Assembly (NCBI GenBank): GCA_037957365.1
Contig: JARHVA010001425.1
Location: forward strand, 1,080,501 to 1,144,500
Source of the DNA: Torreya grandis
Lineage: Eukaryota; Streptophyta; Pinopsida; Cupressales; Taxaceae
DNA length: 64,000 bases
Reading direction: 5' to 3'
Part shown: positions 24,143 through 35,089 of the stretch, piece by piece
Layout of the letters: the number at the start of each line of letters is the position of its first letter
Position numbering within the stretch: position 1 is the first letter of the stretch
Position numbers and translations under genes: made by a program
The notes under the pieces: model-generated
What the model saw: the letters and a program-made list of their open reading frames with translations, nothing else
The model's database searches: none
Told to the model about the DNA's origin: nothing

Positions 24143-25293
24143 TTTGAGTAAATTTATCTTGGGACTTACATCATGCATGAGGAGCCATTTGAAGGAGATG
24201 AGGTAGGTGTCAAAAATTTTCATGCTACTGAGTGAAACTATATGATCCATAAGTATGATGGTCATAGGTTGATGAATATAAAATATCACCATATTTGGAA
24301 TAATGTTTTTTTTCATTCCTAATATTTATGAAGATTCTCTAGATGATGGCACTCATGAAGAGGAGGATGACTTATGGCTAAGATTTGAAGCCATATGTCA
24401 AGAATTTGACAAGATTAATAATATTCCTTCTTCCCTCAAGAAATGTATGTCTGATGTGTTTATTGATGAAACTCATGAGTAGGATATTATGTGATATATA
24501 AAGTCTAAAAGTAAATGGCATGTTGTTAAAGAAGATGGACATCATTCTGCTATTTAAAAGCCTGCAGCCCTAGAAGGTCCTAGTGAGGTCAAGGCAGAAG
24601 TTGTTGTGCCTAAAGGATAGTTAGGAGATCCATCTAGTATTGATCCATGTTTATAGTGGTTGGATCATAAATAATAATAACTTTATACTCCTAAACATCA
24701 AGTATATCTTGTGCAAGAAGACAAAAAATTTGAGGTAGATGTCATTATTCCTATTTTGTAGTATGAGGAATGTATATCAGATATGGTAATGATCCAGAAG
24801 ATTACAACTCAAACCAATGATTTTAGAGAGAAAGAAATATAATTAATTAAGGTAATAAATAGTTCACTTACATACCTAAGAATATTCAAAGGTGATAGGC
24901 TTCTTGATCACCTACATATGTAAGTGATTGGTGATGAGCATACTCCTCATGCTAGGCTGCCTTCATGGAGTGATAAAGATGCCAGGAGAACCATTTTTGA
25001 CCCTAGTTGAGGTATGATTAGATGTTTCACCTAAAGGTAAAGTTTTTTAAATATTAGAATAGGTGTGTGTCTCTTCTTTCAGTTGTGTTGTGTTCCTTAA
25101 GTGTTTTAGTTGAACACATGTGTGTTTCTTTTGAATTTATCTCATTTTATGTGCCTTTCCCTTGTGTTTTGTGTGTTATCAAAGATAGTTTGTGTATCGT
25201 AATTGTATACATGTGACTCCATATCCTAATGGATAGGATTATGCAAATAGTCATGGCATAGAAAACATACCACCCTTGAGAAATTACCAAGAA
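24143..25293 (+). pseudogene. Acidic linker and 3' untranslated region of element D
   Basis: Broken reading continues with an acidic region (EEEDDLWLRFEAICQEFDK) at about 24,355-24,420 and a later HARLPSWSDKDARRTIFDP near 24,950. RT motifs (P-F-G-L, F/Y-x-D-D), RNase H and integrase motifs are absent. The last 300 bases are T/G-rich noncoding sequence leading to the 3' LTR; no clear polypurine tract is visible. Confidence 0.5.
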
Positions 25294-27569
25294 TATTGAC
25301 CATTTTTTTACCACAAGTCAAAATAGGTCAAACCCCTATAGTCAAGACTTGATATACAAGTCAAACATAGTGTCATAGGGTGTGTTTTGGTATATTTTAT
25401 GTCATTTAATTCTATTGTAACCTTTTTCATGATCTAGTGTAGTCTTATGTCATTTGGATTCATCTAGGGGGCTAGACCATCATGGCATGTCACATAGGAA
25501 TGACGAGGGCAGTTAGTTGTACATTTTACAAGTGTGTTTAGAAAACCTTTTAGGATAAATAAACTACATGGACATGATGGTTTTGGTACCAAGATCATCC
25601 TCATCAAATTTTGTGTCTTGATCAACTTTATATCTTAAGATATAAGCATTTAAAGTTGAAATAACAGAGATAGACATACATAGGGATGTCAAGTTCAAGC
25701 TTCAAGAACTAACTATTTAAGTTCAAAATATCTAAAGGATTCTAAGCTTAAATATATAACTACCACTTGGTGAGATCTCATGTGATCAGATCTCATATCA
25801 ATGGCATGTAGGTGGTAAATGAGTTAAGAGGTCCTTGGGACATATCAATAATGTATATTCTTGCATACAAGGCAAATCAATGATCCATGTTCAAATACTA
25901 GGACCCAAGATCAATGATGCACATTTTATCATGTAATGGATATCTAATAGTGTGAAAGAGGGTCAAATATTTAGAAGATATTGGGATTTAATGACATCAT
26001 GCCAAGTGTCACATTTTAATTATATAAACAAATCAATGGTGCACATTTTATCTTACAGGATAGGATTAATGACATGCATTTAACTAAGTAACTAAGATTA
26101 ATGGTGCACATTGAGTCAAAGGTCAAGGAGCCTAGATCAAATGAAAGGCTACCAAGTGGCACAAGTGCATGAATATGATGGGATAACAAAAGGATCCATG
26201 AAAAACATGAAATTCTACCAAATGTCATAATCTAGGATGCCTAGGTCACATATCAATGGCTGACATCGAAAGTCAAATCAAAGAGACTCCATAGGGGACT
26301 GGCATAGCAAATTCAACATATTTTAGATGGACAAGATGAGGCTACATGGCCAAATAAAGACATACATATTTTAAAATGGAATGAGCAATGTGGTAAGGGA
26401 ATGCCACATAGGCTACCATGTAGGATCAATGAATTATGTAGCAAAGTTAATAATTTGGAATCATATGCCACCATGCAATCAAAATTTGAGATGAAAAATG
26501 ACTACCAAATGTGAATAATTAAGTCCATGAGACAAATGAATGATTACAAATGGTAAATATAGGTGTCTAGAAGATATATATTAGTTAGAACATATTATGA
26601 CTATCATAGCATGCTTCAACCTCCCTCAGATAGTAAATATGTGCCAGCTCTCTTAATTCATTTTCAAATGATTGGGAGATGATCCATGATGAAAATAGTT
26701 TCTTGAAAAAGTAAGGAGATCCCTCTACCACATTTTTCGAAGTTTCATGCTTTGGAGAACCATTTATCCTATAAAACTATGCATAGTCTATTTCTCACTT
26801 CATTTTCCTGCATATTTAACTCCTCTTAGCATGACAAATGTTCTAGTGACCTTTGGACTTCTCTTTTCTCACTTATTTCTCTAGTTCTATAAGTAGCTGC
26901 CATTTTGGCCTTTGTAATCTAATACCACACCATGTATGGCAAAGCACTATTGGTTTTGACATTTTACTTTACCTTAGACTAATAAATGTAATCTATTTTG
27001 AGTTCATATTTCATCTTGTTAAAGTGTGTGAAGAGATGTATAGTGAATAACTAAGTGATATCATCTATCCTTGCTTTCTCTTAGTCCTTCCATGTTTGAT
27101 GCAAGTGATTTCAGCCTAGCAGGTCATATGAAGTGTAGTTAAGTGTGTGAATCTATCTATAATGAGCCTTAGTATCTATAATTTATCTATGGTTTTACTT
27201 ACCTTAGATAATTTTCATGCATCTCACCTTCATATTGAAACACTAATGCTAGTGCATTATAGGACTCTTAGGCTAGTGTTATAGGCATTGTTTCTTTGTA
27301 AAAGAAGTATAATGGTCTTGTGGAAGACATATTGGTGCATCACCATTTTAGAATAGGTTTATTTCATGTAACTTTTATCCCTTTCCCCCCACAATTAAAT
27401 AGTTAGCATAGGTGAAATTAATGCAAGATATATTCAAGGAGCTAGCCCTTTAAGCTAGAGGCTCACTTCCACCATAGGTACATTGGCATACCTATAAGTG
27501 TTCCCATGTTTCCCAAATATGGAAGAGGCTTAAACATACTCTTTTAGGGTGAATTATTTGGTGACAATA
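25294..27569 (+). repeat. 3' LTR of element D
   Basis: Starts TATTGACCATTTTTT (TG changed to TA) and ends GGTGACAATA before the TSD. Full-length partner of 19,382-21,652; it keeps the TATAAGTA at 26,888. ORFs at 26,016-26,228 and 26,853-27,050 are LTR sequence. Confidence 0.9.
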
Positions 27570-27574
27570 GGCTT
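27570..27574. repeat. Right TSD of element D (GGCTT)
   Basis: Exact copy of 19,377-19,381. Confidence 0.85.
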
Positions 27575-28162
27575 AATTTACCTATTTATAGTATTGGATA
27601 CATAGATAATGATCAATCATCATGGGGGTGATTTGGGTCTGCTTAACATGTTATACTCCCCCTTTTTTCTTTACATGATTTTACCTATTGTAATACTTAT
27701 GATGGTTTCAACATGAATAATTTATTTATAGGTCATCCATACATAGTCGAGGGTCAAATTTCCACACACAAGCATATTTCAAACAAGTATAGGTGACCAT
27801 GCTGCCATTTTCCATAAAGGATAAGATTGAACCATAGAGGATAGTGGTGAAAATCAATCTTATCCCCTTTCAGTAAGTTCTAACCCTGATTAATGATAGT
27901 TATAATTTATATTACATGTACATAATCATGTCTGAATTGATTTTTTTATCTATTTATTAATCAAACACAATCAACCTACATTGAGAAAACAACTAAGTCT
28001 TCTTGTGTTTTCATAGTTTCTTTCATTCGTACATGCTTTATCTACTTCAATACTTATATTTAATTCTATTAATTTTAAGTTATTTTATAGAATTTGGTAC
28101 CTTTATATTCTTTTCACCTTAATACAATTTAATATCCCAATTAATTCCAAACTGATAATACA
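27575..28162 (+). repeat. C-family LTR in plus orientation, second half
   Basis: Continues the LTR interrupted at 19,381. Its reverse complement matches 14.83-15.40 kb in order, including AAGAAGACTTAGTTGTTTTC, ACTATCCTCTATGGTTCAAT and TCACCCCCATGATGATTGA. Together the halves make about 1,255 bp, the length of the other family members. After the end at about 28,162 comes AAAAG, one base different from the GAAAG before 18,715, a possible decayed TSD of a solo LTR. Confidence 0.7.
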
Positions 28163-28398
28163 AAAAGGAAGAAAAAAGAGCCAAGAGGCTAAAAAGACAC
28201 AAAGAGCCAAGGGCTAGAAGATTTATCAAATCAATCACATATGTAAAAATTAGAATAAATAACATGATGGAGTCATAAAGAATCTATATATAGTAAAATT
28301 TTCTTTTTTTAATTATGCTAAATGTAGTATTTATGCAAGTGCATGATGTTCATAAGATTTTTAACAATTTTTTATTCTTTTGTAGCTTATCGATAAAC
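28163..28398. other. Short spacer after element C integrase
   Basis: 236 bases of A/T-rich DNA between the C-family LTR and the stop end of the integrase fragment. On the minus strand it would be the first part of element C's 3' untranslated region. A repeated AAGAGCCAAG(A)GGCTA word at 28,178-28,220 is the only structure seen. Confidence 0.4.
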
Positions 28399-28642
28399 TC
28401 ATGTACACACTTTTTCTACAATCACAAATGGACCCAACCAATTAGGTTTTAATTTTTCTTTATTTTCCTTATCCACATTTATATTCTTTTGATTTTCCTT
28501 TAATACTAGATCCCCCACTTGAAAGTCTTGGTTATGAACCTTTTTTCCATATGCACTTGAGGTGTTCAATAGATTGAATATGCTTGCCATCAATAATTTA
28601 TAATTAATGTAATTTTTTTTATGATATTCATTATCTTTGATT
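28399..28642 (-). pseudogene. Integrase C-terminal part of element C (second piece)
   Basis: The minus strand reads VHNQDFQVGDLVLKENQKN, then EKLKPNWLGPFVIVEKV. F-x-V-G-D-L-V-L and K-L-x-P-N-W-x-G-P-[FY]-x-I is the GPY/F module that ends Ty3/gypsy integrases. The upstream part of the same integrase is at 45,811-46,500; it breaks at KDI/IKDN exactly at the TSD of element E. The adjoining LTR bases make the open frame appear to start at 28,671, but that start lies in element E. Confidence 0.85.
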
Positions 28643-28647
28643 ATGTC
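28643..28647. repeat. Left TSD of element E (ATGTC)
   Basis: ATGTC is repeated exactly at 45,806-45,810 and abuts both outer LTR ends. Joining the flanks across one copy restores a continuous integrase reading. Confidence 0.92.
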
Positions 28648-28800
28648 TATAGATACCAAAATCTTGCACATTAAATTCTGATTTTCAAACCCCTAAATAA
28701 TTCCTTGGACCCTTTAAACGAACCAAAACCCATTTTTTTAAATAATCAACTAATCAGACTTAAAATCACCCTTTTTGGATACTTTTGGTTATTAGCCTCA

Positions 28801-28857
28801 ACCATTGATGGTTAGGCTAACCATCAATGGTCAGGCTAACCATTGATGGTTAGGCTC
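28801..28857. repeat. Palindromic 19-bp repeat cluster, 3 units
   Basis: Three head-to-tail units, ACCATTGATGGTTAGGCTA, ACCATCAATGGTCAGGCTA and ACCATTGATGGTTAGGCT, each carrying a 12-bp palindrome ACCATYRATGGT. The parent core was probably ACCATCGATGGT, with the central CG mutated to TG or CA. Confidence 0.85.
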
Positions 28858-29006
28858 CACCACCTAGACTTTTCCATGCAGACACTAGCAAACAACTGCT
28901 TACCTTTTCTAAATATAAGTTGTGCAAATCCTCTTGAGATACCTTGCATGAGAAATTTATAATATAAACACCTCTTAAAATTCCACTTGAGCCTTTGACC
29001 CTTCCT

Positions 29007-29013
29007 TATAAGA
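29007..29013 (+). promoter_or_regulatory. Candidate TATA box in 5' LTR of element E
   Basis: CTTATAAGAAGAGG here, CTATAAGAAGAGG at 44,833 and CTATAAGAGAGAG at 63,088 are conserved at 340-380 bp into each LTR copy. A TATA box at this distance would leave a U3 of about 0.4 kb. Pattern evidence only. Confidence 0.45.
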
Positions 29014-29384
29014 AGAGGATTAGTAGTAAGAGATCAATCCATCTACAACTATTATCAAGAACTTAGGTACTAAGAGTTTTTCTTATTGTAGGTCATCTAG
29101 TGATATCAAACATCATCAACCATCTATTTGAGAGAGCCAATCTACCATCACCTCTTAGATCAAAGTTCCAAGTACTGTCGTTCTACCAAAATCAAACCAA
29201 ATTCCACCTATGATTCAACATCATCTACCAATCAACCAATCCACTTCTGATAAGTCAAATACTTGATTAATACCATTTATATATTTTTATCCCTTTTTAC
29301 AATTAACAGACCCTGCACCAAACTCTTGAGATTAATTTCCTGATTCCCATCACTAGCTATTGATAAGTCCAAAATTTTATAGTC

Positions 29385-29456
29385 AACCACCAATGGTTGC
29401 TTAATCATCGATGATCAGGCCTAACCACCGACAGTCATCCCAATCATTGATGGTTA
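29385..29456. repeat. Palindromic repeat cluster, 4 units
   Basis: ACCACCAATGGT, ATCATCGATGAT, ACCACCGACAGT and ATCATTGATGGT follow each other at about 19-bp spacing. The second keeps the central CG. Confidence 0.8.
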
Positions 29457-29980
29457 CCTATGGTAGGTTAAAAACTAGAAAGCTAAAATTCCCTTTCTTT
29501 TCCAACTAGATCCTTCTTGTTAAGTTTTTACCTATTTTCCAAACTCTACTAAATTCCCTAAATCACACCTCCACCCACTAGTACTAATTAGTTTCTCACT
29601 AATTAGATAATTTCTAGTCTATCTACTTTATCAAGCATATCCTTGTTATTCAGTTTCAAATATCATTTGATTATTGATGCAAGTACCTTCTATTCAATTT
29701 TATAAGCTTCATTGTTTTAAAAATGATAAATTGGCAACCCTTAAGGAAACCCACACTTTTAGGATCTAGCTAGCACTAAGCAATCCACCTAACTACTTGT
29801 CTAATGAATAAATTTGCTTTAGTGCTATCTTATCTATAGGTAATCCTCCCTAGCCAAAGAGGAGTTCTTCACAATCTTTTGATTTAGTTCATGCACCTTT
29901 TATCAGGTATTTCTACCATAACCTATATTTTTAGTTTTACTACCTTATTATGAATAATAGTGAAATTTGAGTGAAACATA

Positions 29981-30000
29981 TTGGCACTCCTGGTGGGACC
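29981..30000 (+). other. Primer-binding site of element E
   Basis: TTGGCACTCCTGGTGGGACC starts two bases after the LTR end, beginning with TGG as complements of tRNA 3' ends do. It resembles the TTGGCGACTC-type sites I recall for Tat/Ogre elements, but the tRNA is not verified. Confidence 0.65.
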
Positions 30001-30918
30001 CCAATCTTTACTTGGTTTTCTTTTTATCTGCATATGTATCCTTTTATCTCTATTTGTGTGCTCATAATTAAAATCTAAAAATTTCATTTGGGTTTAAAAC
30101 TTAATGCATCCATTGATTGCCTATATCTTATAAGCCCACCTAGTTTAATTAAATAACATTAGGATTAAGTTTAGTCCAATTATGTTATGCAACCAAATCA
30201 CAAAATAAAGCAAACATCATAACATACTTGAGACAAGGCTCGACTAGGATTTCACCACTCAAGGAATCACCTTACCTTACTTGGTAATCCTACTTGGATT
30301 TCATCACCAATGGGAGGACCCACTCAGTTCTCTAGTTGAGTATAAGCTCTAAATAAATGGTATATATTGGCTAAGTGACCCAACTTGGCTTTGGGATCAT
30401 GAAGTGAGGGGAGCGAGTCCCAAGCACAAATCCATGTTCTAATTCAACATAGATTATTTGAACACCAGAATTAACTCAAAACTATCTTTAGACTGCTTAT
30501 CTAGTACCTGATCTATAAACTAATCTACTACACATTCTTCACATTAAGGCATAAGCCAAACAATGATATAATTAATCAATCACAAGATTTTAATTACCTT
30601 AGTGTGTGTTGAATTTTCATTGGGTTTTTCTTTTGATTTCTTTATGTTAAATTCTAAAATCATCTATTGGTACTTCTCTTATAGCCTTCTATGGTACTTA
30701 CTTGGAAATAATGAAGAGAATTAGCAAGTCAAGACCCATCTATAAACTACCTAGTTTCTTCTACCTCCTCTTCCATAGATGCCTATTGATTAGACACAAA
30801 GAGTTCATCTCACCATTTTAAACCTTCCCATATCCTTGAGATTGTTCTTCAGGGGGATTCTAACTTTGCTTCCCTTTTAGATAACAACCCAATCACCTTA
30901 CAACATTATCTTAAAACT
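30001..30918 (+). other. Leader of element E
   Basis: About 900 bases between the PBS and the first gag-like frame. No domain is recognised, and no long ORF survives. Tat-lineage elements sometimes carry an extra ORF before gag; nothing here supports one. Confidence 0.5.
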
Positions 30919-31730
30919 TTGCATCACAGAACCCCTATCTCAACCCCACCTATAGAGCCTCTTTATGGCATGACATCCTACTTGATGTCAGATCCTTTAG
31001 TAGACACTATTACTACCCAACCTTTACCTACCCAAACATTTGTATCCACTAACCCCTTTAACACCATGGGGGAAAATCAACCCATCCAATCAACTGTTTC
31101 CCTTATACCTTATCCCCCTACCATTGACTCTTCTACCTTAGGAGTGCCTACCATTAGTAGGTCAAACCCTCTTTTTACCAACCCTAATCTATTAATCACT
31201 ACCCCTCTTCAAAATTTGGAAATGACCTTACCTACCACTACACCTCCCACTAGTACCAAAGTCACTACCTCACCCTTAATTGTTAACATAACCATGACTC
31301 CTACCTGACCTACAATAACCTCTCAATGATTACCAACCATATCCAAACTAGGTTATGTCCCTAACTTATAAGGGCATCTCCATGTTACCCAACCACCAAC
31401 CATCACTTACCCTTATATATCTTCTACCCAACCTATGATCACCTCTCAGATCCAACCATACCCAATGCTAGATATGTGTCTAACCCACAAGGACATTACC
31501 ACATCACTCAACCACCAACTATTACCTATCCTCATAAACCTTCAACCCAACCATTTATACCTACCTATCAATATGGGGCAATCTCCCAACCACCAATGAA
31601 TTATCAATATATTATCCCCTCTCAGCCATAATTTGTGACCTACAATCCTCCAGGTCTACCACCATAAATGGATCTGATGAAAATGATCATGGACAAGATG
31701 ACAAACCTAGAGTCATTCATTTTTAGACCC
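30919..31730 (+). pseudogene. Pro/Thr-rich gag N-terminus of element E
   Basis: An open stretch of 129 residues (30,919-31,308) is rich in Pro, Thr, Ser and Asn (PIEPLYGMTS, TPPTSTKVTTSPL), and the same composition continues through stops to about 31,680, including PTITYPY-type repeats at 31,390 and 31,515. It is interpreted as the disordered N-terminus of gag by its position before the capsid-like core. No catalytic motif is expected or seen. The ATG at 30,919 is not a reliable start, since the frame upstream also looks coding-like. Confidence 0.5.
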
Positions 31731-32370
31731 CATAATCTCTTGTCCCATGATCAAATCTATAATTAACCAATTCATCCTTTGATTCGTATCATACCATATC
31801 CAACCCAATGGGAACTTCCTAAATTTACTAAATTCAATAGTAAAGAAGACCCCCAGTAGCAATTAAGAGCATTTAGGCATTCTTGTTACATGATTTCTTA
31901 TGATGATGATCTTATTTTGTGCACATTTCCTATGCCACTTTATGACCCAACATGGGACTGGTATAGTGTTGTTACCAGACATTCTATCTTTTCTTTCAAC
32001 TAATTGGCTCAAATGTTTTTAGACCATTTATCCATCAACATATCCAAGAAGGTCTCAAATCTTGATCTTTATGCCATCTGCCAATTTAAATATGAGTTTT
32101 TAGCTAATTTCATATCTCATTAGAGAAGTCTCATCAACTAATTATCATTCTCTTTACCTCAATTGGAATTGATCAAAATCTTTGTTCATGCTAATGCAAA
32201 GCTCATCTCTTCCACCCTACATGTCCAAAGTTTTAGGAATTTTGACAAAATCTTTACCATGGCATGTAAATTAGAAAATAGAGCCATAGATGAAGGTAAA
32301 TTGAAGTTACATAACAAAAATTCCACCTTCAAAACCAAAGAGACTTCTTCTTATAAACCTAGAAACTAAA
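31731..32370 (+). pseudogene. Gag core of element E
   Basis: The frame reads FTKFNSKEDP at 31,830, then DDDLILCTFPMPLYDPTWDW followed by YSVV, and SIFSFN then LAQMFL near 31,985-32,020. This is the gag core: F-x-K-[FY]-N/D-x-K-x-D-P, D-D-L-[IL]-L-x-x-F-P-x-x-L-x-x-x-x-W-D-W-Y and S-x-x-F-x-x-L-A-x-x-F-L. The open piece 32,163-32,369 (LIKIFVHANAKLISSTLHVQ) is the last helical part. Stops at 31,857, 32,001 and elsewhere break it. Confidence 0.75.
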
Positions 32371-32579
32371 TCAATATGGGAACCAAGGGTAAGGAAACTA
32401 TGAATATAGTTGTCCTTAATATAACTCTTCCACTAAATATCAGTCAAAAAAACTCTTCTAATATTCCAAACCAAAGCATGCAAAACCCAAACCAAAAAAA
32501 CCTAAAGTAATTTACCCCACTGGGAGAATCTTATGCCTTAGGTTTGGATAAACTATTGAAATCTAATCTCATTCATCTT

Positions 32580-32730
32580 CTACCAATTAAATCCCCATAG
32601 TAATTTGATTCTTTTCATCCTCCTCCAAATTGGTATAATGATAATGATCTTTGTTCCTTCCACCATATAGTTGGGCATGATGTTAGTAGGTGTAATACCT
32701 TTAAAGGCATTATCTAATACCATATTTATT
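32580..32730 (+). pseudogene. First zinc-knuckle-like motif of element E gag
   Basis: FHPPPNWYNDNDLCSFHHIV then GHDVSRCNTFKGII contains C-X2-H-X4-H-X4-C (C S F H, then H, then C). It is the same variant knuckle as in element A. It binds nucleic acid by family analogy. Open frames on the other strand here (32,580-32,810) are complements without meaning. Confidence 0.7.
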
Positions 32731-34050
32731 AGGGGGAACTCATCTTTGACAATCCCAATGCACCTCAAAACTAGGCTCTCAATATCTTCAAGAAACATTT
32801 TCCCAATCACCCTCCATCAAAAGAAGAAAATAACCAAGTATAATGCTCCTAAGATACTCATATGGTTAATATGGTTCTTGATATTCTAATTATGAATGAG
32901 CTAACTACCTCCCCAACAACTTCACCTACTCCTTTGAGTGAGGAAAAGTAGCCACCTTCCCAGAGTTAAAAATTAACATTAAGGAGCTACCATTTACCAT
33001 GGATTCATTTTTGAAGGTCATGGCATCCTCAAAACCTATGTTAATATATATACCTGATAAGCTAATCATAACCACACCACCTCTAATCAATCAACCAATC
33101 ATCCCTCCTATGGATGTTGTGCCTAGAGAAGAAACATCAACCCATGACCTTCCTCCACCAACCATATCCCCTTTATATGAAAAGAAGGACGAGGTTACCC
33201 CTATTTCTTCTCCTCCTCCTATCAAAATTTATTTTAAACCAACTGCCCAAGGTGTGAAACTAGTATATAAACCTTTTTCTCGATTGGTTGAAAAAATAGA
33301 CTTTTCTCTCAGCCTAATATGGATAGAGCCACCACTTGGCATCATCTATATCTCCCCCACTAAAGCAAATATACCACCATATCTATACCCATTGTAGATC
33401 CATCATCTTCCTCTTTCAAAAAATCCATGATAGGGCCCTTTCACCCACCTATACCTAGATCATCCCATGCCCTCCTCATCAAATCTACCCAACCTTAGGA
33501 ATCCTTCCTACTCCTAATATTCGACACCCACCTTTAAAAATAGATCTTTCTCCATCTACATTGACCAAAAAATTACCAAACAAAGAAGCTTTGATTATGA
33601 AATTACCCAATACCAAACCATGCACCAAATTTAGACAAATCCCTTCCCAATTACCTTCTATTTTTAGACCCCATCCCTCCACCCTCCCAGTTACCTATTC
33701 TTCATCTAAAAAACCTATCCCCTTTTCTATAATATCATCCACCAGTACCTCTACCAAGACCTCTTTCTTGGATAAATTGGTTACTTTTACCCTCCCATCT
33801 ATGCCCAAAAATTCATCTTCTATACCTTTTACCTCTTGACCATCTATCTCTAACTGAGCATCTACCCACCAACCTCCCCTGAGACCAACTACCAAAACTA
33901 ACCCAAAACCTACTCCCCCCATAAGGCAGCCTACTTTTGTAAAAACTCCCCCTCTTAATATGTCATCACTTTATATTGAATCATATTCAACTATTTTCAT
34001 AGGTTATTACAAAACTCTACCTTAAGCCTTCCACCCATCAAACCTTTGAC
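32731..34050 (+). pseudogene. Pro/Ser/Thr-rich linker between two knuckles (element E)
   Basis: Open stretches at 32,999-33,397 and 33,561-33,839 are rich in Pro, Ser, Thr, Lys and Ile (PPPTISPLYEKKDE, SSTSTSTKTSFLDKL). No enzyme motif is visible. The first piece contains GVKLVYKPFSRLVEKIDFS, a possible folded segment. The region separates two copies of the knuckle by about 1.45 kb, so it may be an internal expansion or duplication within gag. Confidence 0.5.
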
Positions 34051-34210
34051 CCCTCTCACCCCAAACTAACCTAGTTTGATGATAGTCAGATCTGCTCCTA
34101 TCATTGGACCATAGGACATGACATAGAAAATTGTAGGGCTCTCCAAACTATTGTCCATTAGCTTTATTAGGAAGATGATCTATTTTCAAATGAAATTTTG
34201 GTTACCCTTT
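34051..34210 (+). pseudogene. Second zinc-knuckle-like motif of element E
   Basis: DDSQICSYHWTIGHDIENCR then ALQTIV has C-X2-H-X4-H-X4-C (C S Y H, H, C). It is closer to the Ty3/gypsy consensus than the first copy (G-H-D-x-E-x-C-R-A-L). It is followed by an acidic EDDLF. Confidence 0.7.
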
Positions 34211-34533
34211 TGTCACTTTATTAATCAACCATAGCCCAAATCTCACCTACCTCCTCACTCTCACCTAAAAGTGATGAAAACTAAACCAATCATCTATCAT
34301 TCCCCCCTTCCCACACTATTAATGTTATTACATGAGCACAACAGAAGGATAAGATCAAAGCTAAAGTGTCCATTCCTTAGACATACCCATCTTCCACCTC
34401 TCAACTTGGCCAAACCCATGCCTTTTTACCATCAGTCCAACCTAAAATAACTATCTTGGGTAACATTGAATCAAACCCTTCTGAATCAATTAGGTGAGTG
34501 GTCTTTAAGTAGTTACACCAAACCCCTACTAAG

Positions 34534-35080
34534 ATGAGTTTTTATGAACTCATTTACACCTCACCTCATCATTTTCAAGCACTAATTGAGACCTTACAAG
34601 CCATTGAGGTTCAACCTGGTGATACCCAACCTATTGAGGCCTTTGTTGTCACTCTACAACTCTCCACTCTTGTTACCCTTAAATACTCAAAGATACCTTC
34701 TAACCATCTTAAAAACCCTAATCTTCCTCTCTTTATCACTGCCTACATTGATCAAACCTGCATTAAGTGAGTAATGATCGATGACAAGGCCAATATCAAT
34801 ATCATCTTGTCCTATGCCTATAACCAAATCAATCTACCTACCAACATCATGTCTGATACCTTTGCTATACTTTAGTCTTTCAATGACATCATGGACACTA
34901 CCCTAGGAACTATTGTACTTCGCATTCATTTGGGACCACGTATACTCCCTAAAATTTTCTATGTGGTTAAGGGGAATTTTAATATAATGTCCTACTTAGA
35001 TGACCTTAGATCTAATCCATGGCTTGTGTCCCCTTTACCCTACATCATTGTGTTAAATTTGAACATGAGGGCCAAGTGAT
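34534..35080 (+). pseudogene. Retropepsin of element E
   Basis: The open piece 34,534-34,770 starts MSFYELIYTSPHHFQALIET, the helix that precedes the protease in related elements. The domain continues PLFITAYI, then VMIDDKANINIIL (the D-[ST]-G/D-G-G site changed to D-D-K), SFNDIMDTTLGTIVLRIHLG, PRILPKIFYVV and a broken SYLDDLRSNPWL where LLGRPW is usual. Active-site loss shows that it is inactive. The second open piece, 34,891-35,079, holds the C-terminal half. Confidence 0.78.
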
Positions 35081-35089
35081 TACTATACA

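Larger units (their letters stand above)
19382..27569 (+). mobile_element. Element D: gag-protease LTR retrotransposon with 2.27-kb LTRs
   Basis: Direct LTRs of 2,271 and 2,276 bp flank a 3.6-kb interior; the TSD GGCTT is perfect. The interior has a PBS, a gag core, a gag C-terminal region and a retropepsin, then an acidic linker, and stops before any RT, RNase H or integrase. It is therefore non-autonomous or a deletion derivative. Gag and protease motifs belong to plant Ty3/gypsy elements. The element sits inside a C-family LTR. Confidence 0.9.
28648..29978 (+). repeat. 5' LTR of element E
   Basis: Starts TATAGATACCAAAATCTTG (from TGTAGACACC) and ends GTGAAACA. It aligns throughout with 44,493-45,805 and more loosely with 62,707-64,000. 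It holds two clusters of the ACCATTGATGGT-like palindrome (28,801-28,857 and 29,385-29,456) and a conserved TATAAGA at 29,007. Confidence 0.92.

Noticed and set aside
28801..28857. Repeat-spacer look of the 19-bp units as a CRISPR array
   Set aside because: Units are contiguous and palindromic without unique spacers, lie in a retrotransposon LTR, and the DNA is from a eukaryote.
33485..33922. Gly/Val-rich minus-strand frames opposite the Pro/Ser/Thr-rich linker of element E
   Set aside because: They are complements of the Pro/Ser/Thr codons in the sense strand of gag-pol.
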